Assembly (NCBI GenBank): GCA_018820745.1
Contig: JAHJNP010000260.1
Span: 1-12,948 of the forward strand
Direction: 5' to 3'
Length of the DNA: 12,948 nt
Source of the DNA: Gammaproteobacteria bacterium
GTDB lineage: Bacteria > Pseudomonadota > Gammaproteobacteria > Burkholderiales > Thiobacillaceae
The notes below the pieces were generated by a model. It searched no databases. It had not been told where the DNA came from and worked only from the letters and a program-made list of their open reading frames with translations. The position numbers and the translations under genes are program-made. The first letter of the stretch is position 1. Every line of letters starts with the position of its first letter. Positions 7,574-12,948 of the stretch are shown in pieces.

Positions 7574-8728
7574 TTATTCAGAGATAACTTCGGTTTGAGG
7601 AGAGGTGTCGTCAGGCGCGTCGGCTTCATGCCGAACACGGCCGGCGCTAAGAGTTTCCGACAGCGCCTCGCGTAAAAGTTCAAGTCCCGCGCCAGTCTGC
7701 GCGGACACATACACGCTTTGAAGTTTACCATACTCATCGCGCGCCATTCCCGGGGCAACGCCCGTCAGATCGAGCTTGTTGTAGACGCGAAGCTGCGGTA
7801 CGGCATCCGCACCGATTTCCTGCAGCACCTTTTCGACCGCCTCGATCTGACGCTCGCGTCCGGGACTGGACGAATCGATCACATGCAGCAGCAAATCGGC
7901 TTCGGCAGTGGCTTCCAGGGTGGCGCGGAAAGCCGCCACCAGATCATGCGGCAGACGGGTGATGAAGCCAACCGTATCCGACAGCACCACCTCGCCCACC
8001 TGCGGCAGATAGATCTTGCGCGTGGTGGTGTCGAGCGTGGCGAACAACTGGTCGGCCGCGTAGGCATCGGCGCGCGTGAGCGCATTGAACAGAGTGGACT
8101 TGCCCGCATTAGTGTAGCCCACCAGTGCTACCGACAGCACGTTCTGGCGCGCACGCGACCGCCGCTGGGTACGGCGCTGCCTGCCCAGCTTGGTGAGCCG
8201 CTCACGCAGTGCCTTGACCCGCGTGCCGATCAGGCGGCGGTCGGTTTCCAGTTGTTTCTCGCCCGGGCCGCGCATGCCAACGCCGCCGCGCTGACGCTCG
8301 AGGTGAGTCCAGCCGCGCACCAGACGGGTCGACAAATGCTGCAACTGGGCCAGCTCAACCTGCAGCTTGCCTTCGGCACTATTGGCGCGGTGGGCAAAGA
8401 TATCCAGGATCAGGCTGACGCGATCGATCACCCGACAGTGCAGGCGACGCTCCAGATTGCGCTCCTGTGCGGGCGACAACTCATGGTTGAAAATGACGAC
8501 ATCGGCTTCGGTGGCCGCCACCAGCGCCGCGATTTCATCGGCCTTGCCGCTCCCCACAAACAGGGCGGCGTCCGGGCGGCTACGCTTGCCCTGAACCTCT
8601 CCCCGGATATCAAGCCCCGCCCCCATTGCCAGCAAACGCAATTCGGCCACGCTGTCGGCAAAATCCGGCGTCCCGAGATCGAGCGCCACCAGGATGACGC
8701 GCTCGCCGCCCGCGTGCCGCTCAATCAA
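7574..8728 (-). CDS. hflX: HflX, ribosome-associated GTPase
   Basis: HflX is a translational GTPase-like protein that binds the 50S subunit and splits stalled ribosomes, notably under heat stress. Numbered from the chosen start (384 residues): N-terminal HflX domain with FVGSGKADEI (about 57-66); the linker helix with the family signature GGVGMRGPGEKQLETDRR (about 148-165); G1 GYTNAGKS (204-211); G3 DTVGF (251-255); G4 NKLD (317-320); G5-like SAQTGAG. I chose the TTG at 8728 because GGAG lies 8 bases upstream and translation gives the usual opening (M)IERHAGGERVILVALDL. An ATG at 8764 (396 residues, MTHCCRTN...) is possible but has a poor ribosome site. hfq, its usual upstream neighbour, is absent. 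Confidence 0.93.
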   Translation of the reverse strand: MIERHAGGERVILVALDLGTPDFADSVAELRLLAMGAGLDIRGEVQGKRSRPDAALFVGSGKADEIAALVAATEADVVIFNHELSPAQERNLERRLHCRVIDRVSLILDIFAHRANSAEGKLQVELAQLQHLSTRLVRGWTHLERQRGGVGMRGPGEKQLETDRRLIGTRVKALRERLTKLGRQRRTQRRSRARQNVLSVALVGYTNAGKSTLFNALTRADAYAADQLFATLDTTTRKIYLPQVGEVVLSDTVGFITRLPHDLVAAFRATLEATAEADLLLHVIDSSSPGRERQIEAVEKVLQEIGADAVPQLRVYNKLDLTGVAPGMARDEYGKLQSVYVSAQTGAGLELLREALSETLSAGRVRHEADAPDDTSPQTEVISE

Positions 8729-9127
8729 CTGCGATTCTCCATTCGTCCGGCAACAATGCGTCATGACCGGGCATGCCGCCGCTCCTGCCACAATTGGCGG
8801 ACTCACTCGCGCGCCCTCCGGAGCGCGACATGGTTCATACGGGTATCGGGTAATCAAGCAGTGTCCAGAAAAGTTGCGGCCGGAGATTCAGCCGGCAACC
8901 CCATTCTAGTTCAAGATTGTGCCGCTTGCGGCCGCAGTCGAATTGCGAATTGCCCCAAAACCACCCCCATTAAAACCATAACCAGTGTAGGCGGACAAAG
9001 GCGCGTTGACTCAGATTCGAGTTCACCGCCGACGAAGGGGGTGGCCAATCATGACCAAGCGGAGCGGAGTTTCTGGGCTCCAGCAATAGATTGAAGCCGA
9101 ACCGATCCAGTGCGCTCACGGCACGCC
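8729..9127. other. Non-coding stretch upstream of hflX
   Basis: About 400 bases lie between the NYN gene and hflX with no credible gene on either strand. It holds the candidate hflX promoter, small dyads (GCCGC-TT-GCGGC near 8920, CCGG...CCGG near 8880-8895) and a 7-base tandem GAATTGC near 8938-8952. The section near 9035-9090 (GGGGGTGGCCAATCATGACC) has the look of a decayed insertion-sequence end, but I cannot assign it. This is where hfq would be expected; no Sm-fold coding sequence is visible. Confidence 0.5.
8969..8998 (-). promoter_or_regulatory. Candidate promoter for the hflX cluster
   Basis: On the minus strand TTGTCC (8998-8993, 4/6 match to -35) is followed 18 bases later by TTTAAT (8974-8969, 5/6 match to -10). 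This would give a leader of roughly 230 bases before hflX. It is the best match I found between the NYN gene and hflX but is not strong. A TAGAAT at about 8909-8904 is an alternative -10 without a good -35. Confidence 0.3.
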
Positions 9128-10039
9128 TCAGACCCTGGCAGGCGGCAGGCTGACATTGACGGCGCCGCCCTCTTTTCTTTCCACCACCAGGGCGCTTTTT
9201 TTATGCGCGTCGTCCAGAATCTTGCCAAACGCGCTGTAGCCATATTCCGACTCGCTGAAACCCGGGTGAATCCGCTTGATGGTGTTCTTGATCAGGGACG
9301 CTGAAATGGAGCCTTCGCCGCCCCGCTCCGCCACCAGTTGCTCCACCGTGCTCACCACAATTTCAATCGCCTGGGCCTTCTTCTCTTCAGCGCTCGGCTC
9401 GACCCTGGCTGCGACCCGGCCCTCGTCGGCTGCCGCCGTTTTTTCCGCCACCGGGCGGGCTCGCCGCCGGGTCGTGCTCGCCGCCTTGGGCGCGCCACTC
9501 GCCGTTTCTTTCACGGGCGTGACCGGCGCCGCCGGCTTTTTGGCGGGTGCTTTGGGTGGCGCCTTGATCTGCACCAGGTCTTCATAAAAAATGAACTCGT
9601 CGCAGTTGCCGATCAGCAGCGACGACGCCGAGCCGCGCACGCCGATTCCGATCACGCTCTTGCCGTTTTCCTTGAGCTTGGAGACCAGTGGCGAAAAGTC
9701 GGAATCCCCGCTGATGATCACGAAGGCATCGATATGCGTCTTGGTGTAGCAGAGGTCGAGCGCGTCCACCACCATGCGGATATCCGCGGAATTCTTGCCC
9801 GACTGCCGCACATGCGGGATCTCGATCAGCTCGAACGCCGCCTCATGCATATCCCGCTTGAATTCCTTGTAGCGATCCCAATCGCAGTAAGCCTTCTTCA
9901 CCACAATACTGCCCTTGAGCAGCAGCCGTTCTAGAATGGGGCGAATCTTGAAATCGGGGTAGTTGGCTTCTTTAATGCCAATGGCCACGTTTTCAAAGTC
10001 ACAAAACACAGCAATGTTGCGGTTATCCGGCGTGGTCAT
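9128..10039 (-). CDS. NYN (PIN-like) domain protein with C-terminal OST-HTH/LOTUS domain
   Basis: The 303-residue protein joins two RNA-related domains. Residues 7 to about 155 form a NYN/LabA-like PIN fold: IAVFCDFENV with acidic D14, N17 and nearby E16; SADIRMVVDAL with D86 and D92; and the FVIISGDSDFSPLV signature with D112 and D114. These are the positions expected to bind the catalytic metal, so nuclease activity is plausible but unproven. Residues about 158-215 are an Ala/Pro/Lys-rich, probably disordered linker. Residues about 222-300 resemble an OST-HTH/LOTUS domain (IVVSTVEQLVAERGGEGSIS through YGYSAFGKILDDAHKKSALV), a winged-helix fold that binds RNA, often G-rich. The ATG at 10039 has GGGGAAAG upstream. 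It lies 39 bases after the small RHH-like gene and is probably co-transcribed. Its target is unknown. Confidence 0.85.
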   Translation of the reverse strand: MTTPDNRNIAVFCDFENVAIGIKEANYPDFKIRPILERLLLKGSIVVKKAYCDWDRYKEFKRDMHEAAFELIEIPHVRQSGKNSADIRMVVDALDLCYTKTHIDAFVIISGDSDFSPLVSKLKENGKSVIGIGVRGSASSLLIGNCDEFIFYEDLVQIKAPPKAPAKKPAAPVTPVKETASGAPKAASTTRRRARPVAEKTAAADEGRVAARVEPSAEEKKAQAIEIVVSTVEQLVAERGGEGSISASLIKNTIKRIHPGFSESEYGYSAFGKILDDAHKKSALVVERKEGGAVNVSLPPARV

Positions 10040-10078
10040 CGTTCTTTCCCCATGGGTAATCGGTCTTGTCCCCGATGA

Positions 10079-10354
10079 TCAGGTTTTGTCGGCCAACCCT
10101 TTGGCCAGCAAGTCAGCAACGGTTTCATTGATGCCCATCTGGCGCGCTTCTGCGAGGGCCTGAATCTGCTTCACCAAGTCGCCATCGAGCTTGACGGCAA
10201 ACGCGACCAGGCCCTGCGCCTGCTCGAGCTTGCGCTGCTCGCGGCGCGACGCGACCGCGCCGGCCGCACTTCCAAAGCGATCCGGCGTACCGGCTTGTTT
10301 CATCTGGCCTGTGATTTTCAGGCCTTCGTTTCTGTCGAGATCGGATTTCTTCAT
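10079..10354 (-). CDS. Small conserved ribbon-helix-helix-like protein
   Basis: A 91-residue protein starts MKKSDLDRNEGLKITGQMKQ. The ATG at 10354 is preferred to a far upstream one (10561) because AGGA lies 7 bases upstream and the extension looks non-coding. The middle is basic and polar (ASRREQRKLEQAQ). The C-terminal half reads GLVAFAVKLDGDLVKQIQAL and then GINETVADLLAKGL: one strand followed by two helices, the pattern of a ribbon-helix-helix DNA-binding or dimerisation fold. I recognise this only as a conserved small protein type of betaproteobacteria, without known function. The gap to the NYN gene is 39 bases, so the two may form one transcript. An antitoxin-like or regulatory role is conceivable but not shown. 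Confidence 0.72.
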   Translation of the reverse strand: MKKSDLDRNEGLKITGQMKQAGTPDRFGSAAGAVASRREQRKLEQAQGLVAFAVKLDGDLVKQIQALAEARQMGINETVADLLAKGLADKT

Positions 10355-10624
10355 GGGTTTTTCCTGGATTGCTTGAGTAAATGCTAGGCCAACGGCCTGA
10401 GCTATTAAAGCCACGCGCTCTGCCTTGCGCAGAATAGCCGACAGCATAAGCGATGCAGCCGCATTACGCTGATTTCGTCGCCCCATCCCATCAACGCCCC
10501 GACAGCGTGGCCGTGCTGGAAATCGCATTAAATCTGTCAGGGCCCACCAAATAAATGCCACTTAGCCAGACCTGACCCCGGATATTACTTATCTAGCCCC
10601 CCCGGCCTGGCTGGCCCCTCATAC
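10355..10624. other. Non-coding stretch upstream of the RHH-like gene
   Basis: About 270 bases without a convincing gene. An open frame upstream of the RHH-like start continues to an ATG at 10561, but its translation (MAFIWWALTDLMRFPARPRC...) shows no family features. Visible: a small hairpin AGGCC-AAC-GGCCT near 10385-10397, just before the RHH-like gene, and AGACCTGACCCCGG at 10568-10581. The latter resembles a motif recurring beside transposase remnants in many betaproteobacteria. No strong promoter was found. Confidence 0.4.
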
Positions 10625-10649
10625 AAAAAAGCCCGCACTAGGCGGGCTT
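10625..10649 (-). terminator. Intrinsic terminator of the FadL-type gene
   Basis: AAGCCCGC (10629-10636) pairs with GCGGGCTT (10642-10649) around ACTAG. On the minus strand the stem is followed by six T (10630-10625), 24 bases after the stop codon of the outer-membrane channel gene. Confidence 0.9.
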
Positions 10650-10672
10650 CAAGCATTGACTTCCTAAAGAAA

Positions 10673-11902
10673 TTAAAACTTTTTGTTGTAGCTCAAACCG
10701 AATGCGTTCTGGCTCATCTCAAGCGTGCTGGCTCCAAGGAAACCACCGACACCATCAACCTCCTTGTTGAAGGCATGCATATATGAACCCGTGATAGAGG
10801 TGTCCGCGCTCAGGCTTTTGGTGAAGCCCAGAGTCAGATGGGTTTCCACGATACCAGGCGCGAGCGTATTCAAATCTGATGTGATGTCATCCGCAACCAA
10901 AGTATTCGAAACGTCAATCGGCTGTTCCCCATAGTTGACACCAGCGCGCAGGATCAAACCGCTGTTGTACTTGTACGCCACGCCCAGCTTGACCACGGTT
11001 TGGTCCTCCCAGCCGAAACCATGCTGGTTAGCTTGAAACAGCGAGAACAATGCCTTGTTGCCGGTGACGTCGACACCTTCATATTCGATACGCATCACGT
11101 CAAGAGCGATATCAAGCTTGTCGCTTGCCTTGACTGCAATGCCAACGCCGTAGTTGGCAGGAATGTCGAATTCGCCGCCGTTGGGAAACATTGCAGCATA
11201 GTCCTTCAACTTGCTCATGTTGCCCTTGGTCTGGTAAGTCGCGCCGACGGTGACAGCATTGTTGATCTGATACATGCCACCTACACGTAGACCCGCACCA
11301 TAGGAGTAATCTTTTCCATTATTAGCCTGACCAAATCCACCGAGGCCTTTTGACTCGAACGACTGTGCGATCAGGTTCAGCGTCGCGCCTACGGAGAGTT
11401 GCTGATTAACCTTGTAGGCAATGGTCGGCGCAATGAACATCTGCATCAGGTCAATCCCCACCGTAGTGCCGGTATCACCCGCCTCGGGGAACGTAGCAAA
11501 CGGATGATCACCATCACCATAGGTAGTATTCATACCGCCATTACCAAAAACCGACACGCCAAACGACATGTTGCTGTTGATCATGCGGTTATAGCCAAAC
11601 TCCGGAATCGGGAACCAGCTTTCCATCGCGCCGCTGCCATTGCCATCGGGCGATCCGCCGGCGTAGGTAAACCCGCGATCCGGGGCAAAAATTTCCAGAC
11701 CGATGTCCATGCGATTGCCCAGATGCACCATGCCAGCCGGGTTGGTGGCTGCTGCCAGCGTATCCTGCGGATAGGCGATGCCCGCGCCACCCATGCCTTT
11801 TGCAGACATGCCGTAGCCATGTGCGAAATAGCCGTTGGTTGCGTAGGCGCTGCCGGCCAGACCGGCCAGTGCCATGAATGCGAATACTTTTGTGAACTTC
11901 AT
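10673..11902 (-). CDS. FadL/OmpP1/TodX-family outer-membrane channel
   Basis: A 409-residue outer-membrane protein. The signal peptide MKFTKVFAFMALAGLAGSAY ends at an AYA-T site (cleavage about residue 22). The mature N-terminus TNGYFAHGYGMSAKGMGGAG and the LAAATNPAGM motif (about 49-58) are hallmarks of the FadL family, whose N-terminal hatch plugs a 14-stranded barrel. Alternating amphipathic strands and a terminal Phe (LSYNKKF) fit insertion by the Bam machinery. Family members take up long-chain fatty acids or aromatic hydrocarbons; the substrate here cannot be told. It is preceded by AGGAG (11913-11909) 6 bases from the ATG and appears to be a single-gene transcript between two terminators. 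In the 140 bases upstream, TTGTCT-N17-TAGCCT is a weak promoter candidate. Confidence 0.92.
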   Translation of the reverse strand: MKFTKVFAFMALAGLAGSAYATNGYFAHGYGMSAKGMGGAGIAYPQDTLAAATNPAGMVHLGNRMDIGLEIFAPDRGFTYAGGSPDGNGSGAMESWFPIPEFGYNRMINSNMSFGVSVFGNGGMNTTYGDGDHPFATFPEAGDTGTTVGIDLMQMFIAPTIAYKVNQQLSVGATLNLIAQSFESKGLGGFGQANNGKDYSYGAGLRVGGMYQINNAVTVGATYQTKGNMSKLKDYAAMFPNGGEFDIPANYGVGIAVKASDKLDIALDVMRIEYEGVDVTGNKALFSLFQANQHGFGWEDQTVVKLGVAYKYNSGLILRAGVNYGEQPIDVSNTLVADDITSDLNTLAPGIVETHLTLGFTKSLSADTSITGSYMHAFNKEVDGVGGFLGASTLEMSQNAFGLSYNKKF

Positions 11903-12044
11903 TGTTGTCTCCTAGGGGCAAAATTACTACACATAAACTGCTTGAATGACCTGCACTGAAGGCTACGCCGGCGCTGGGATTTAGACAAGCCAGTCAGCAC
12001 ATCCGGCCCAAACGATGCAGATGCGTGTGGTACAAATGACACAC

Positions 12045-12078
12045 AAAAAAAATGAGCCGATCAATTCGGCTCATTTTT
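12045..12078 (-). terminator. Intrinsic terminator after the DsrE-like gene
   Basis: A 13-bp perfect stem, AAAAATGAGCCGA (12048-12060) with TCGGCTCATTTTT (12066-12078), surrounds the loop TCAAT. On the minus strand it ends in eight T, 35 bases after the dsrE-like stop, so it separates that gene from the FadL-type gene. Confidence 0.92.
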
Positions 12079-12112
12079 CATCAGGCAGTCATCTGCCCTT
12101 CGACAAGGCTTG

Positions 12113-12622
12113 TTAGATAAACAGGCAGATGTCGGTCTCGCCGGCAAATTCGAAGAAGGTGGCGGCACCGCCGTATTCGAGGCCATCGATGAAGTCGGAA
12201 TGCTCGAAGCCGAACAGTTCGACGGTCATCTGGCAGGCGATGAACTTGACTTCTGCTTCCTGGCACAGCTCGCGCAGCTCGGGGATGGTGGCCACGCCAT
12301 TATTGGAAATGGTCTGCTTCATCAGGGCCGTTGCCACGCTTTCGTAGCCGGGGATGATGGCCTGGATGGCGTTGGGCATGTTCCAGTTGATGCTCTTGAA
12401 CCACTTGGGGCCAAAAGGCATCTTCATCGGCATGCCGGGGTTGCCCAGGGGGCTCACTTTCAGGACGGACAGATCCTTGCGGACAAGCTGGAGACCATAG
12501 AAAGTGAAGAAAATCTGGGTTTCATAGCCCAGCGCGGCCGCCGTGGAAGCCAGGATGAACGGGGGGTAAGCCCAGTCCAGCGTGCCTTTGGTGGCGATAA
12601 TCGCCATTTTTTTGGTATCCAT
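12113..12622 (-). CDS. DsrE/DsrF-family sulfur-relay protein (DsrE2/DsrE3-like)
   Basis: A 169-residue soluble protein opening MDTKKMAIIATKGTLDWAYP, with segments VSPLGNPGMPMKMPFGP, LCQEAEVKFIACQMTVELFG and DFIDGLEYGGAATFFEFA, typical of the DsrE2/DsrE3 branch of DsrE-like proteins. C120 and C130, ten residues apart in the last third, are the likely sulfur-carrying or partner cysteines; C166 is near the end. Such proteins exchange persulfide or thiosulfonate sulfur with TusA in sulfur oxidisers. The ATG at 12622 is chosen over 12661 because AGGAG lies 8 bases upstream and the alternative start would fall inside the terminator hairpin. It lies 76 bases after tusA, separated from it by an intrinsic terminator. 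The exact subfamily needs a phylogeny. Confidence 0.88.
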   Translation of the reverse strand: MDTKKMAIIATKGTLDWAYPPFILASTAAALGYETQIFFTFYGLQLVRKDLSVLKVSPLGNPGMPMKMPFGPKWFKSINWNMPNAIQAIIPGYESVATALMKQTISNNGVATIPELRELCQEAEVKFIACQMTVELFGFEHSDFIDGLEYGGAATFFEFAGETDICLFI

Positions 12623-12643
12623 GTCTGTCTCTCCTGTCCTTGT

Positions 12644-12683
12644 AAAAAAACAGCGCCGCATGTTCTTTTGGAACAGACGGCGC
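12644..12683 (-). terminator. Intrinsic terminator or attenuator between tusA and dsrE
   Basis: On the minus strand GCGCCG (12683-12678) and TGTTC (12675-12671) pair with GAACA (12665-12661) and CGGCGC (12658-12653) across a 2-base internal mismatch and the loop CAAAA. Seven T follow (12650-12644). It fits a Rho-independent terminator inside an otherwise operon-like pair and would make tusA mRNA more abundant than dsrE mRNA. Confidence 0.8.
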
Positions 12684-12698
12684 CGGATTTATTTCTGA

Positions 12699-12926
12699 TT
12701 ATTTTTTCTTCATGAAGAAGGTGAATTCGCCACCCGCTTCGGCGGTGGACAGCAGCTCGTTGCCGGTCTGCTTGGCGAAAGCGGCAAAATCCTTGACCGA
12801 GCCCGGGTCGGTCGAGAGGATTTTCAGCACTTGTCCGCTGGTGACTTCGGCCAAGGCTTTTTTGGCACGCAAAATGGGCAGCGGGCAGTTCAGGCCACGT
12901 GCGTCGAGTTCTTTATCGAAATTCAT
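12699..12926 (-). CDS. tusA: TusA-family sulfur carrier protein
   Basis: A 75-residue protein with the TusA signature ELDARGLNCPLPILRAKKAL; C14 in the CPLP motif carries the persulfide. The rest (LKILSTDPGSVKDFAAFAKQ, then a FTFFMKKK end) fits the two-layer alpha/beta TusA fold at full length. TusA proteins carry sulfur for tRNA thiolation, molybdenum cofactor and, in sulfur oxidisers, for cytoplasmic sulfur oxidation together with DsrE-like partners. The dsrE-like gene next door favours the latter role (inference). The ATG at 12926 has AAGGAG 6 bases upstream. Any promoter is beyond the window edge. Confidence 0.93.
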   Translation of the reverse strand: MNFDKELDARGLNCPLPILRAKKALAEVTSGQVLKILSTDPGSVKDFAAFAKQTGNELLSTAEAGGEFTFFMKKK

Positions 12927-12948
12927 TGGGTTCTCCTTACAGTAAATC

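Noticed and set aside
8729..8857. HflX starting further upstream at the TTG at 8857
   Set aside because: The extra 43 residues do not match the HflX N-terminus, and the TTG at 8728 has GGAG at proper spacing.
7718..9094. 458-codon plus-strand open frame opposite hflX
   Set aside because: It is antisense to hflX and runs out into non-coding DNA; it has no recognisable domain and no ribosome site of note.
10355..10561. N-terminal extension of the RHH-like protein to 160 residues
   Set aside because: The ATG at 10354 has a good AGGA site, and the upstream translation looks like non-coding sequence with no hydrophobic or domain pattern.
12623..12661. DsrE-like protein starting at the ATG at 12661
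   Set aside because: The added residues (MRRCFFTRTGETD) come from the terminator hairpin and T-run. The ATG at 12622 has AGGAG upstream and gives the family's usual beginning.

Overview
The window reads as a GC-rich betaproteobacterial chromosome, probably close to Thiobacillus or a related sulfur oxidiser. This is inferred from three things: the hflX-hflK-hflC-DUF2065-hisZ-purA order with rnr-rlmB next to it, the RNase R/PurA/HisZ protein sequences, and a tusA-dsrE sulfur-carrier pair. No species can be fixed from the sequence alone. All protein genes lie on the minus strand; the only plus-strand gene is a tRNA-Leu.

Layout in transcription order (high to low coordinates): tusA (12926-12699), an intrinsic terminator, dsrE-like (12622-12113), a terminator, a FadL/OmpP1-type outer-membrane channel (11902-10673), a terminator, a non-coding stretch, a small ribbon-helix-helix-like protein (10354-10079), a NYN-LOTUS RNA-binding/nuclease-like protein (10039-9128), a ~400 bp non-coding stretch, then the tight cluster hflX-hflK-hflC-DUF2065-hisZ-purA (8728-2755). 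The divergent tRNA-Leu(CAG) (2606-2690) follows with a bidirectional terminator, then rnr and the 5' part of rlmB, which overlap by 4 bp.

How the genes work together: HflX is a ribosome-associated GTPase. HflK and HflC form the membrane complex that controls FtsH. HisZ is the regulatory subunit of the first enzyme of histidine synthesis, and PurA commits IMP to AMP. RNase R and RlmB act in RNA decay and rRNA methylation. TusA and the DsrE-like protein are sulfur-relay proteins.

The most striking non-standard signal is a ~280 bp element at 5074-5352. It has 32-bp imperfect terminal inverted repeats (29/32), two large nested internal palindromes and a candidate 5-bp target duplication. It sits inside the 3' end of the DUF2065 gene. 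The severed tail of that gene is still readable immediately before hisZ, and removal of the element would restore one reading frame. The insertion has probably broken a translational coupling into hisZ. A second notable arrangement is a near-consensus tRNA-Leu promoter whose -35 box lies inside the first codons of the divergent rnr gene. hfq, which usually precedes hflX in this cluster, is not there.
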